Shown piece by piece: positions 24,183-36,849 of a DNA stretch of 64,000 bases. The translations under genes and the position numbers were made by a program. How positions within the stretch are numbered: position 1 is the stretch's first letter; each line of letters opens with the position of its first letter. Source of the DNA: Moniliella sp. 'wahieum' (Eukaryota; Basidiomycota; Moniliellomycetes; Moniliellales; Moniliellaceae); the NCBI GenBank assembly GCA_003971905.1, contig RSEE01000023.1, positions 620,001 to 684,000 on the forward strand, read 5' to 3'. A model generated the notes under the pieces. It searched no databases and was not told the DNA's origin. It saw only the letters and a program-made list of their open reading frames with translations.

Positions 24183-27100
24183 ATGCACCAGCCTCCGCCG
24201 GCACTCGTCGCGCCCCCAGCGCACCAATCCAATCCCGGCCCGCCTTCGTTAGCGTTGGACCCCGACTCGGATTCGGCTCCTGGCTCGCGCCACCCAGACG
24301 ACTCGACCTTGTCACAGCGCACCATCCCGCCCCGATCGAACCGCACTCCATTTTTCCAATGCTTCGGCACCGTAGCTTGGCGAAAGACAGCACCCGCCAA
24401 CGAATCAAGAGCACCTTGTCCGCTCACTCCTCTGCCGGCTCCGTTCCACCACCGTCGGCCCCAAGTTCGAGCTCTATGACGAGCCACGAGCATGCGACAG
24501 AGTCGATGGAGGAGGAGCTGGATACGGTGCCCATCACGACCATACTGACCGCCTCCTCGTCCAACTCCTCCCTCTCGTACCTTACCCTCCCAGGAGGACG
24601 CAATGCGGTGAGTGCGCCCATCGTCCCCAACAGTGCCTCTTCGCTGGACCAGGGGCGGGGGGTAGTTCGAAACATCACAAGTTCCATATCGCGTCTTTTT
24701 GGGCGTCGTGGCAAGCAGCATGGATCTGTGGCATCAATGGGAGGTAACTCTTCTCGCAATGGCAATACAGGCCCGCCTTCGCTTCCTGAATTGCACCAGT
24801 CCATATCCACGCCCTCACTCGAGGGTGCTAAGCGGAGCAGGAACAAAGTCAATACGCCCTCGGTCCGAACGACCGCAATTGCTGCCGCATTCGGCATGCC
24901 TACCAGCGTTGGTCTTGACGTTGAACTAGAGGACGCAGAACGCGCAAGGGCTGCGCCCGCTGCGCCCCCCACGCCCACTTCCCAAGCTACGTCGTTTTCC
25001 TCCATGGCCCAGCCCCCGAGGGTTCAGCTGCTTCCAGCCAACCTCTACTCAAACCGGCAAGCAAGCCGCAACTCAGCTCCCGGGGCAACCCTTCCAATCC
25101 TCCATCGACTTTGGAAAGTGGTCATGGGACGCCTGCCGTAACTTCAGAACCCTCTCAGGCTCCGCTTCCTTCCTCGGCGGCCACTTCCTCCATCCCTCCC
25201 ATCTCCACCCCTCCTACCCCTGCATCTTCGACGCTCCCACCAAGGCGCACCTTTGTCTCGGGCCACGCTTCAAAGGAGTCGGCGTCCTTGCTGGCGCAAA
25301 GCTCATCTGCCATGCCTCACCCCCCGCCAAGTGTCAAGCTCTCTGGCGACGTGTCCCAGCCGAATCCACTACGCCCGACCTGGCAATCTTGCCCGCGAAA
25401 ACTGCGTCGGGTGAAACTCGGTGGCGATCCAACTCGGAGTCGCGACCTTCAGCTTTTTCCCACAGACGCTTCGCCAGGCTCATCCGTCGTCCGTCGCGCC
25501 AATCCGCATCACGCATATCCCCTCGCACGTCTACGGCCCACATTGAAGCAGTTCGCTTACCTAGCTTCTCCCTCCCCTCGTCGGGAAACCGGGACCAGGT
25601 CTTTGTCGCTTCTCCTTCAACCGTTCCGGGTCCAGGCTTTGCCGGTCCATCCAGGGCTGGGAACAGACACTCTTCCATTCCTGACACTGCACTCTCCGTG
25701 TGGCCCAGGGAACGGGCCCAACCAGCTCGGTCAAAGACATGTCTACCTCCCCAGGATCCGGAGCAACGGACCCACTAGGGCGCGGACCTTCCAATTGGTC
25801 CGCTCCGCCCAGTTGGGCGGTCGAACCGGTCGGCGGGACCAGTGGAAACGGACCATCCTCCCTTGGCAAAGTCACCGGCACTTCCAACTGGATCGCGCCC
25901 CCATCCTGGGCGGTCGAGGGGGAGATGCAAGGACAACGGCGATCAACCTCTTTCAGTTCTGCGTCTGTCCCAGCGGGCGAGCCCACGGCCACGGGCACAT
26001 CCACCTGGATGGCGCCGGACTCGTGGGCCGTTCAAGCGGAGCAAGGCGCTCGTGAATCGGGTGACTCGGACGAGGAAGACTTGTCTCGGCCCCTTGAATC
26101 ATTGGACCTCGCTAGCGGCTCCCGTCTGGATCCTGCCTCTGGGCGGGCCAACGGGCTGCCGGCTCACCTCTCAATCCTGGCCACCGCTCCCGTCGGCCTG
26201 TGTCCTTCGGATGGGATACGTTGAGTTCGCTTGCGCCCCGTCCAGATCCACGTCACGACCCATCTGGACAAAGCCCTTCGCACGACCGACTTGGCGGGGA
26301 CCGCACTGGGTTCGAACCAGAGCCTGACCTGCCAGGTCCCGCCGTCTTGCCCTCGGGCCTAGACCGCGGCGTGATGCCGACGCCCCCCCTATCTCAGTGC
26401 AGCACGCCCACATCCTCGTTTCCTCTCTCCCATGAGTCGGGCTCGATCCGCCGTTCATCAAATGCTGCCTCGACGGCCCCAGGCCGCTCGGTCGACACGA
26501 TCGAAGAGGTGATGGGCCCGCTTCGCCGGCCCAGGCTACCCGGTCGCGCGGACGGACGGAATCGCCGTCTCGTCCCGGCTCGCCCGACCGCTCCCTCTCT
26601 CGGCTGCGCCGCAAAGAGGAATCGGATGAAACAGGGACACGAACGAGTACGTGGACGGATGCGCGTGCAGATGCCGGCAGCTTGGCCAAGCTGGCCACCA
26701 AGCCTCGGGTGCCCCCACGCGCCACTACCCCGCGAGCCGCCAGTGGCGCATTCGCAGCTGCTTCCGGAGCTGTAGGAACAGCGGCGTCCCTCTTTGGGCG
26801 GCGTACTGGCTCGCCACGTGTGCCTGGTTTGGGGCGGTGCCATCAGCATCACCATCAACATCACCATCAGCATCACCATCATCGCGATCGAGGGGAGCGG
26901 GAGCGGGACCATCCAGGGAGCAGCATGGTTGTGGGAGGGACGAGCGACCAGTTACCTGGCCAAGCGGCATCGCGTCCTCCTCATGGTGCATTTGGTAGTA
27001 TCATACAAAATGGGTACGACGCGGCTTCCATTGACTCGCTACCGTCGGCTGATGGGATAAGTACCTTTGCCCCCCAGCCTCAGATGAGGAGGACCTATTA

Positions 27101-30100
27101 AGCTTGTACCGACATATTGCCCACGTCAAGGAACCCATCGTCGGCTAGGTCGCTCTTCCGGTCCAGCTTCCAATGCGAACGCATCGGATGCTGCTTCTAC
27201 ATCGAATCGGTTGACGGACCTCAACTTGGTCCGCATTACCGTCCTGACGGAACCTTTGCCACGCTCCGTCTCACGCTGCAAGATACAGCGGCCGAGTGCA
27301 AGGCCATCATCTCACGCAAGGTGTCGTTCATGTCGGCTACCACGTCGGCGTGCCGTCTCTTTGTTAGAGACAAGGGTGCCGGTAAGTCTGGCTCCTGTTT
27401 TGTCCGAGTGTGTACTGACCCGTGTGGGACTGAAAGAACGCCCATTGGGCCCCAACGAGAAGCCTGCGATGATTCAGCGCCGACGTCTGATCCAAGCTGG
27501 GTACAACGACTCGGACGGACTGGAGGATCTGAGCAAGGAAGACCTTTCCTACTTTATCAAATTTATTTACCGCCCTGACATTGTCCCCGGGTTCGATTCG
27601 GAAAGCTTTGGGAACTACAAGGCACGCTATGCTCATCTCGACTTGCACAGTCGCAATCTGGAGATGGTCCCCATCTTTCTCTACCGACATGCCGACTGGA
27701 TTGTCTCTCTGGACTTGTCGGGCAATCCAATGTCGGATGTTCCGGCGGACTTTGTCCAGATGTGCACGCACCTCCGCCGCCTTCGCCTCGCCAACTTGGC
27801 ACTCAAACGGATTCCCCCGGGGGTGCGTGTTTCGTCGTCGCTTACCCATCTCGACCTGAGCAGCAATCGCATCCTCCAGCTCGAACCCTCATTGGAAGGG
27901 TGTCGGGCCCTGCAGTCCATCAACGTGCTCAACAACCGTTTGTATCAATTGCCCCCCTGGATACCAAGAGTAGACACGCTGCGCTCGCTCAACCTGTCCA
28001 ATAATCGCTTTGACACCTTCCCACGCATCGTCTCGGCTCTGTCCAATCTGGCCGAGCTGGATCTTTCGTTCAACAGCATTCGCCAGCTTCCGCCTGAAAT
28101 TGGTCAATTGCAAAGCCTAGAGCAGTTGATTCTGGTGGGCAACTCGATCGAGGACCTGCCGGCTGAGATGGCCCAGCTGGGCACTCTCCACACTATTGAT
28201 TTGTGCCGCAACTTGGTTCACGATGTCAGCATTCTGTTTCACATGCCCCGGATTAATGTGGTCAGGTGCGGCCACAATGCCATTCGTCACTTTTGAGGCG
28301 ACGCTGGGGGAGCGGATGCGGATCCTCGAAGTGGGCCAGAACCCGATGACCAAAGTTTCTCTTGCCGCCCCCTCAACGTCTGATTTGACCAGCCTCAATC
28401 TCAGCTCGACCAACATGGCCCGTCTGGACGAGGGTCTGTTCCGTCTTTTGCCCTCGCTCACCGAACTCGTATTGGATCGTAACCAATTTGTTACCCTTCC
28501 TGATTCGCTGGGCGAGTTGGCTAACTTGGTCGTGTTTAGCTGCAACAACAACAATTTGGCCACTCTGCCCGACTCGATCGGAAACTTGCGCAACTTGTCC
28601 AGGCTCAACATTCAGAACAACAACCTCAAACGCCTTCCTGCCTCGATCTGGAATTGTGCTTCTCTCAAGCACTTGAATGTCACCTCCAATTTACTCGAAG
28701 CATTCCCATTACCACCCTTGGTCCCTGGGCCGTCTGCTGCGACTCCAGCAACCAGCTCCATCTCGTCTAATCCCTGCGATGCAACAACAGGCACTGCCCT
28801 GGCCCCGTTCGAGTCGGATCGGAAAGGTTCCGTTGCTTCGCTTCAGCCCCCCTGGACCGACTGGATGGCCCACTCGGTTGAGGAGGCCCGTCCATTAGCC
28901 AAGAGCTTACGCCAATTCCGAGCTGGCGACAATCATTTGGCCGACGATGTGTTTACCATTCTCCGTCTCTTTAAGCATCTGGAAGTGCTCAACCTGAGCT
29001 TTAACGAGATTTACGAGGTACCGCCCACACCTTGTCCCAGCACAAGCAACTTCAAGAGCTGTACCTGTCTGGAAACAGTCTTGCCAGTGTTCCCGAGGAC
29101 TTGCCAGAGTTGCACAACCTCAAGGTGCTCTTCCTCAATGGCAACAAGCTCCAGACCCTGCCGGCCGAGCTGGGGCAGATGAGCGCGTTGGTCGAGTTGG
29201 ACGTGGGCAACAACAACCTCAAGTACAACATTGCCAACTGGGCGTACGATTGGAACTGGAACAACAACCCCCAGCTGCGCTATTTGAACCTGAGCGGCAA
29301 CCCCCGCTTTGAGATCAAAGCCAAGATCCTTACGATCAACGGTCGCCGCAAGAACATTTCTGACTTTAACGATCTGCGCTCGTTGCGCGTCCTAGGCCTG
29401 ATGGACGTTACCGTCGCCGCGAAATCGACGCCGGACGAGTTGATCAACCGTCGTGTGCGCACCTCCCTCTCCAAGGTGAACCACATGTCCTACGGCATTG
29501 CCGATGCGTTGGGCGACCGAGAGGAGATGAGCACAGTGGATGTGGTGGTACCCATGTTCCGCAAGGTCGAGACAGAGGCACTGCTGGCCATGTTTGACGC
29601 GCGCGGACAAGTATCGTATGGGGGAAGTAAGATCTCTCGCTTCATGGCCGAGGCAATTGCGATCCAGTTTGAGAAGCAGTTGGCGCTCCTGGGTCCCGGA
29701 GGCAATGGTGCGACGGTGGAAGATTGTCTTCGTCGGACCTTTTTGCAACTCAACAGCATCTTTACCGAGCTTCTCTCCGAGGAACCCGAACGCCGCACCT
29801 CCGATCTTGCTTCCGTCGACGCTCTCGAAGACCATCTTCCCACTAAGCAGTTGGATGGGGCGTCCACCCCGGATTGGGCCGAGGGTTGCTCCGCCATCGT
29901 GGCGTACGTTGCGGACCATACGTTGTACATTGCCAATGCAGGTGATGCACTGGCGGTCCTGTCGCACAATGGCGGTCAAGCCGAGTTGATCGCGACCAAC
30001 CATTCGCCCTTTGACCGAAACGAGACCCAGCGAATCCGTGCGGCCGGGGTGGGTGTCTCTGGACGGCTGTGTGAACGGCAAGTTGGAGGTGTCGCGCGGG

Positions 30101-31754
30101 TTTGGGTACTACAATCTCTTCCCCGTGGTCAATGCGGCCCCAGCGGTGCACACGGTGCATCTGTCCGATTCGCACGAGTTTGTGATTATTGCGAATCGGT
30201 CGTTATGGGAGGTTTTGTCCTACCAGACGGCCGTTGACATTGCGCGCATGGAACGGGACGAACCAATGATCGCGGCTCAGCGACTTCGGGACCTCGCCAT
30301 CTCATACGGCGGAGATGAGAGCATCATGGTCATGGTCCTCTCGGTCGCCGACTTGTTTGGCAACCGACGCGGCTTTGATCCGCTCGCCGCCGACGTGATG
30401 CGACGGCAACGCTTTGGTGCTGGCACTAGCTTGCCCGCCGATCGTACCCTCGCCCGCCTCGAACGCGAAATCTCTCCCCCGATTGGTCAGATTGCACTGG
30501 TATTCTCCGACATTAAGAACTCGACCCACCTGTGGGAAACCAACTCGGGCATGCACACAGCCATGCGGATCCACAACACGCTCCTGCGACGACAGTTACG
30601 TACCGTGGCCGGTTTTGAGGCCAAGGTGGAAGGCGATGGCATGATGGTACGTTTCCCAGTCTGGGTTGCTGGGGAGGAGATGATCTGACAAAACATTCTG
30701 TTGGCGGCGCTTTCAGGCTAGTTTTTCGTCGGTTGCAGCCGCATTGTTGTGGTGTTTCAATGTCCAGATTGGTTTGCTGCATGAGGACTGGCCGCAAGAG
30801 TTGCTGGAAAGTGAGGATGGCAAAGAAATCTGTGACGAGCACGGCAACGTGATCTACCGTGGACTCCGTCTCCGCATGGGCATTCATTGGGGCAGTCCCG
30901 TGTGTGAGCCGGATCCGATCACGGGACGGATGGACTACTTTGGTCCGATGGTCAACCGCGCCTCGCGAATCGCCAGTGCGGCCGATGGAGGCCAGATCTT
31001 TGTCAGCAACGACGTGGTGCAAGCGCTGAGCGAAACGATTCGTGCATTTGATAACTCCAACCAGATCCGCGACATGGATGGGGAGGACGAGTATCCCATG
31101 TCCAACGTCAACGTCAATCGCAACGTGATCCTGTTGCGTCGGATGGGCTTTGAGATCACAGAGATTGGATTCCGGCGACTCAAGGGGCTGGAAACGCCCG
31201 AGCTGCTGTACCTCGCCCTCCCGCAGCCGCTTATTGGCCGGTTGAACAGCGATCACACCCTGCCCATCGAGGCCCATCCGGCTCATGTGTTTGAGCCAAC
31301 GGTGCAACTACTCAACGCACGCCAGGTGCACGAGATTGGTCTGCTGTGCTTGCGCGTCGAAGCTCTTAGTAATGGCCATCCCTTCCCGGGTATCATGGCC
31401 ATGCACGGAGGACAAGCCCGGATGCGGTACATTGAGGATGCCGTGACGGCCAAGCCCGAGATTCTGGTTTGCATGATTCACGACGATGCATCGGACAAAG
31501 AGTTGGCCCTGGTCCTGATCCAGCTCACCGTCCGTTTGGCCAACGCGGTGGCCAAGATGACGCTCGACATGGTGGTACGCAACATGCCCCGCCTCACCTC
31601 CTCCCCCGACGCTTCGGGCTGGAATGCGGACATCCCCGTGCCCATCCCCCAGGGCGAGAACGCTGGACAGCCACAGACGGATGCGCTGGGCTTGTCCCTT
31701 GGCGAATTGCAGCACCTCGTACGTCACCTGCAAAGCCTGACCCAACTACTGTAG
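24183..31754 (+). CDS. Adenylate cyclase, fungal Ras-associating LRR type
   Basis: This membrane-associated enzyme makes cAMP from ATP (EC 4.6.1.1) in the Ras/G-protein nutrient and mating pathway. The chosen start is MHQPPPALVAPP. In order come a long Ser/Pro-rich N-terminus; three copies of a W-A-V motif (SNWSAPPSWAVE, SNWIAPPSWAVE, STWMAPDSWAVQ, about 25785-26040); a His-rich tract (about 26835-26882); a Ras-association domain (YRPDGTFATLRLTL, about 27240) with a 55-bp intron at 27382-27436; many leucine-rich repeats (about 27600-29350, for example HLDLSSNRILQLEPSLEG); a PP2C-like domain (about 29450-30330, GCSAIVAYVADHTLYIANAGD); and the class III cyclase domain (FSDIKNSTHLWE, EGDGMM, LRMGIHWGSP, DYFGPMVNRASRI). 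A 70-bp intron at 30647-30716 splits GMM from ASFSS. The stop is at 31752-31754. Several one-base shifts occur, including near 28295, 29027 and 30050. Confidence 0.95.
26835..26882. repeat. CATCACCAT repeat coding a His-rich tract
   Basis: ATCACCATCAACATCACC-type units sit inside the adenylate cyclase N-terminus and encode mainly histidine (HQHHHQHHHQHHHHRDRGE). It is likely a length-variable coding microsatellite. Confidence 0.75.
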
Positions 31755-32525
31755 CTCAGGGCGCGTCTCTGCGCCCTAAAAAAAACAAGATTCACGACCT
31801 GCACATCCTATTTATCCTCCCGTCTTTCGGTGCTTCCTCTCTTGCTCCGTTGCTCCCAGCACCCTTTCCGTTCGTCCTTGCCCTGCGTGTTTGCTTGCGC
31901 GTGTTGTCGCCTGTGCGGGGTCTGGGGCGCGGCTGCAGCCTTGGTTGCGCACAACAGAACGGGTTCTAGTCCCCTCTTGTCGACGCATCATCTTTCTCAC
32001 ACCTATTCTTCATTCATTCGTCATTGCTGCTCACATCGTCTGCGTGGACAGGACACAGACCTGTCGTAGTAGCTCATATCTCTCGCCTCAGGACCCACGG
32101 ACTCACGCGTCCGCCCTGCGTTCATCGTTGCAAAAGCGGCGGCACTGCTGCCCACGCTGTCGGAGTGCAAGAGCACACCAGCACAGGGCCTGTGTGGGGC
32201 GTGCTCGCGTCTGCAATGGGATGAGGCCGGGGTCCCGCCCCCGGCGCCATGGGGGCAGTGTGGCTTTTTGTGCCTGTGCGCTCGCGTAGCCAAAATTGGA
32301 GCTGCCTACTATTATAGACCTCTGTCCTCGGTAACGTCGCAAAAGACGGCAAAGCTACTAGGATTCGTATACTGCCGCTAGAGCTGTTACTTGCAGAGGG
32401 CGCTTGGATGCATCTGGTGCATCTTTCCGCCACCACCACTACGGGTACCACTACGCTCCCCCGCAGTTCGTCTTTTCTCGCTTTCCCGTCTCGTCTCGCT
32501 CCTTGCCTTCCCATCCGTCCCCACC
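31755..32525. other. Spacer
   Basis: This stretch holds the 3' region of the adenylate cyclase gene and the leader of the next gene, with CT-rich tracts near 32455-32520. A TTATAG/TATA-poor sequence precedes. No further gene is supported. Confidence 0.4.
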
Positions 32526-33359
32526 ATGCCCCCCGACGACACCTCGGCATGCAGCCACGGCAAAGAGGGGCCCACCCCCCCTCTCAACGACCGTCTGCAC
32601 ACGCCCCTTTTATTCATCTACAACGAGGTGCAGGAGCTTAAGCGCAAGACCTCCCAGCTCGAAGCCAAGCTCGACTCGCTGACCACAGCTCCACGCCCAG
32701 CATCCATGCTCATTGGTAATTCTGCATCTGTGCTCCGTCGTCAGTTGACTGGAGGTGGGATTCAAGGGGATCTCACCAGGCCAAGCAAGATCCCCGACGC
32801 CCGTCCCAGCACAAAGGGGTCCCCTATTACCTTTGCGGAGGCAGTATCCTTTATGAGCAGCACCTCCACCACTAGTATTACGACTTGTAACTTCCCCAAG
32901 GATGGGTTGGGCGTTCCCGTCAGCAAAAAGACGCTACAACGCATTCAAGAGTGGAGCAGTTTTATCCCCATAGCCATACCTGTCATCCTCTCCCCTTACC
33001 TCCACCAGGTACGTTATAGTCACACTGAATGCTGTCCAGGAGGGCTCGGGCTTCCAGCCCCTCATGCCCGGCATTCTCGTATTCGTCTGCGGCCTCTCGA
33101 AATCTACAATGTTATTGACAATCTGATCGTCATGTCCGACATGAAGGCCACTGCGATCCGGACAACAACCAGTGAGTTTGTTTGCCAACATGGACTCCCA
33201 GACGATCTCCTTCCTCCTGAAGAAGCCCTAGTAGATTCATGTCGGCTATGTTTTATTCTTCACAACAGAATGTGCGCAACAAGGATCTGTGTCAGGTTCA
33301 ATGAGAGCCAAAAAGCACACATTATAGTGAAGAAGTTCCGGGGGAAGGGGGACGACTAA
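32526..33359 (+). CDS. Unrecognised protein with N-terminal coiled coil
   Basis: An uninterrupted frame of 277 codons starts at ATG 32526 in a good context (CCACCATGCC). A short predicted coiled coil is visible near the N-terminus (NEVQELKRKTSQLEAKLDSL). The middle is Ser/Thr-rich. The segment LQRIQEWSSFIPIAIPVIL followed by SPYLHQV loosely recalls the region before the CxC motif in basidiomycete KDZ transposase proteins, but no CxC or KDZ motif follows. No family is assigned. Composition becomes less gene-like after about 33010 (many Cys and His), so the true 3' end may be earlier and an intron may start at the GTACGT at 33009. Confidence 0.4.
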   Translation: MPPDDTSACSHGKEGPTPPLNDRLHTPLLFIYNEVQELKRKTSQLEAKLDSLTTAPRPASMLIGNSASVLRRQLTGGGIQGDLTRPSKIPDARPSTKGSPITFAEAVSFMSSTSTTSITTCNFPKDGLGVPVSKKTLQRIQEWSSFIPIAIPVILSPYLHQVRYSHTECCPGGLGLPAPHARHSRIRLRPLEIYNVIDNLIVMSDMKATAIRTTTSEFVCQHGLPDDLLPPEEALVDSCRLCFILHNRMCATRICVRFNESQKAHIIVKKFRGKGDD

Positions 33360-34443
33360 TATTAAAGGTTGTTCCTTTTTTGTCCCAGCTCTCTTTTCGG
33401 GGCGATTGAGAAGGGCATTGTTGACCTACTCTTTGTTTATTCTACGGCATTTTACCGGCATTGTCGTCGTTCTCCCCTCTTGTCCGTGAACATTGCAGCT
33501 TCGCTCTCTTCATCATAAAGACGTTTTTCCTTTTTGTATTAGAGGGATCCATCACCTTCGTGACATGGATGTTTTGACCGTGTACTATGATTGCCTTCTT
33601 TGTGGCATCTTGCTGAGCAGCGGACAGGTTCCTCTCCGTTACAGGTATAGTGACCCCTTCGGTGCAGAGGGACTTTTGGCTCTCTTCCTCATATTTTGTA
33701 ATCGCGGGAAGCGTTTGATTACGAATCGTGTTGGTGGAGGAGGGTTAATGAGAGCGCAATCAACGAGAGAGGCTACGAGTACTGAGTACTATGATGCGCA
33801 AATGTATTCAGGTGACTAAGACGAGTTGTGAGCGAGAAGCGTCAGATCGGAGCTTGGACGACAACACGTTTTTTTGTGGACACGCCGCTATAGGCTGGCT
33901 GTGCAGGTGTCGTGCGAGTTGTGCTCCCTCCAGTCGGAGTGGGAGGTTGCGGACCCCAGGTCGCCTCAGCCCCAACCGGCTTGCCTCAGGCCTGAGCCCT
34001 GAGCCTCAGGCCTCACCGTCAAATGTCCACGGCAACGTCCTCGGTCTGAAGATGCGTTATTTGAGAAGTCGCCTTGGGCGCTCGGCCCCCAGCACGCTGG
34101 GCTCACCGGTCACCGCTCGTCCTCAGGTGGGTGAGGGGCGGCCGGTGAGGCTGGGCCGGCGGGAGTTGGAGGCAGCGCCTTAGGGGTACGGGGGCACACG
34201 TGACTAGTGACTAGGGCCTCGTTTATCTGTCGCCACCGTTCGAAGCTGGGCTCGGGAGCACACAAGAACACGCCTGCCGCCTTGAACGTTTCATGGCCTT
34301 TTTTCTGGCCGTCACATGCCACATGCCATATGTCAGCTTGCCAGGTGCCGTCGCCCGTCGCAGGGACTTGACGCCGACGAGGACTGCCAGCAACATCCAT
34401 CGGTCGTTGCCACCATCCGCTCTGCCCGTTCTCCCTCGACAAC
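33360..34443. other. Spacer with palindromic repeats
   Basis: The stretch contains GAGTACTGAGTACT near 33776, a cluster of CCTCAGGCCTGAGCC-type palindromes at 33963-34016, ACGTGACTAGTGACTAGGG near 34199, and CACATGCCACATGCC near 34313. Frames are short. The right end is the likely promoter of the next gene. Confidence 0.4.
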
Positions 34444-36142
34444 ATGGCCACGCTGGGACGACGCAGCATGCCTGGAGAACACTCTCTGCGTGGTTCCGCT
34501 GAGCTCGGTGAACCTGGCTTCCCCGACACGAGCAGCAATTCGTCCAACAGCTCCGACTCCTCTGACCGCGCCTCCTTTGCCCCTCTCGCCTCGGGCCGTA
34601 CCTGACCCCGCAGGCAGCATTGGCCAGCCCCACACGCCCACCCACGTACATGATCCCTACTCCCAGCCTTGTCTGCACATCATGGAGAGAGGCTCAAGAC
34701 GTACTCCTTTGATCATGCGCCGGGGGCGGTGAGCCTGTCTCGCGTGGTCGCCCCCACCGCCGCGCCTCCTCCCGCCATCCGTCGAGTTCCCGACCGTACC
34801 CCCAGCCTTCCAACGATTTCCCTCGACTGCTTCGATTCATTCCATTCTCACTCGCGCCTGGGATCTCTCGTCACATGGACTCGATGCTGGAGGCGACATG
34901 GCGCGACCTGTTTGACAATCCACTCGACGATCTCCTCCACACGGCCTTGCTCAATTTACTGGCGGACCCTACGGTACTGAGTTCGCCCGAAGCCATAAGT
35001 TCAGCGTCAGCCGTGTTGGATGGGCATATGGGCAAGCCATTGGACACCCAGATATTTGACCCCCACCTCCACAACGACATGGATCTCCTCCTGCTAGCCA
35101 TGATGCCGCATCGATATCGGGCCAACCTGGACGGGCATCGGGACGACTGCTTTCGACAGCCACGACGGCTGAAGAGCCAGGCAGGACTGACTATGGATCT
35201 TCAGAAACGCTCCAACCTGACGGGACAGGAAGAGAGCATCGCCATTCGCTCCACTGGACGGCCCAAAGACAGCTAGCCGGATTCAACTACCAATCGGCGT
35301 ATTCTTTACCCAACCCGGTCGCCCCGACCCAGCACCTACAGCTAGGTCGCCAGCTCAGCGCTCGCCGGCCCTCCCACCCCTCAGGTCCCCTCCGGACCAC
35401 CGCGGTCCTCTCCCCCGTCTCAGCTCGAACGCACTACCGTCCTGCCTTACCGATTTCCACGCCCTCAGTCCCGCCTCATGTTGCGCCTGGTACCGTCTTG
35501 CCCGGCCCGATGTACCCAAGCGAGCGGGGGTCGAGCTTTCAGGGCAGTGGGGGCCATACCAGTCGCGGCAATAGCGTCACCTGGACCGCCGGCGGAAGCC
35601 GGAACGCTAGCTTTGGAAGCGGCAATGGCACTGCCAGCCGAGGCGGAAGTAGCACCTGGGCCGCAAGTGGTAGTGGCCCCAGCCTTCACAGCGCAAGTGG
35701 CTCGCCGTCTCGCGGAAACAGCGCCACTTGGGGCGGGACTGGGGAAGATGCGCATCGTGCCAGTTGGAACCGGCCCACGAGCGGCATGGGCGCCAGTCGA
35801 AATGGCAGCACGAGTCACTCCACCGGCCCGAGTTCAGGACCCGAGGTATGTACGACCGAAGCCCGCGAAGCAACTCCAGGCTTTCCGGCGCCAAATGCGA
35901 CGCCCTTGCCTCTCCCCTTGCCTCCCCCCCCGTTACTGGGCCGGGTCAATCGGACCCACGCGTCGTTGCCCGACATTCGCATGTCGAACCGCCCCCGCTT
36001 CTCGAGCCAGCCTACCTTGCTCTCTGGACCGCCGCAGTCGGGACCTTCGGCGCCGCACGCGCCACCCAGCGGCTTTCCCGCAGCCCCTTATGCGTTGCCA
36101 ACACGATCGTGGATGCCCCCGCCTCGAAGCCACATGCGCTAA
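34444..36142 (+). CDS. Unrecognised Ser/Gly/Pro-rich protein with SRG-N/G-S-x-TW repeats
   Basis: The start MATLGRRSMPGEHSLRGSAE opens a Ser-rich region (SSNSSNSSDSSDRASF). Later pieces read RLKTYSFDHAPGAVSL and MDSMLEATWRDLFDNPLDDL with LLHTALLNLLADP, an amphipathic helical part. Then comes a long low-complexity region with three related units: SRGNSVTW (about 35560), SRGGSSTW (about 35637) and SRGNSATW (about 35710). The C-terminus is PAAPYALPTRSWMPPPRSHMR with the stop at 36140-36142. One-base shifts are needed near 34605, 34700, 34865 and 35120. No domain is recognised; the product is probably largely disordered. The reading is supported mainly by amino-acid composition and continuity, so the start is unsure. 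Confidence 0.5.
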
Positions 36143-36849
36143 GTGCCTGTTTGGCTTGCGAGAAAGGGCCTTTGGACACAACCAACGTCAACATTGCTCA
36201 CACTTATTAATAGTCACACGGTGTATTGATGATCGGGCGGCCCCAGCGTCTCAGCACGTGACGCGTGATCCTATGATCACATGGGGTTGCTTTGCCTGGC
36301 AGTAGTTCCTGTGGCATGTGTCAGAGGATGCCTTGGTTCGTACGTAGGCAGGTGTGCGACACTTGGATAGGAAATGGAATGGCAGGGAGTGTGAAGCTAG
36401 TGGCCCGCCTGACCGGCTGACGGAGCTGCGTTGGGTTTTCACTGCGGAGGCTGTCCCGCCCAGTCCGGACCAAGCGGGTGATTTTGGACGATTGTGGATT
36501 CAACTTTAGAATCGGCGCATTCCGTGCTGCCCGTCACTGGTGCAGTCACGGTGACTCTGTCTCCGTCACCGCTACGACGCCTGAGCCTCAGGCCCAAGTC
36601 GATCTGGATATGGCAAGAAGTGCTTGAAGCTGGACCAGGTGGACATGTGGACACGCCACGTCGGCACGATTGGTTGGTTGATCCGTCCCGCGAACGATTG
36701 CCTGATAGCCGATACCATAGCCTCGATAACAGCCGGCGGAAATAGATCGGCCAGCAGCCACCACCAAGCTTAAGCTCAAGCTTCACGTCTTCCAGCTTCC
36801 AGACGCACACCAGACGGACCCACCTCGCCTCGTTGCAGCCGCTACCACC
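36143..36849. other. Spacer and allantoicase leader
   Basis: Contains CTGAGCCTCAGGCCC near 36583 and AAGCTTAAGCTCAAGCTTCA near 36766. A CCACCATG context marks the following start. No gene is seen. Confidence 0.45.
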
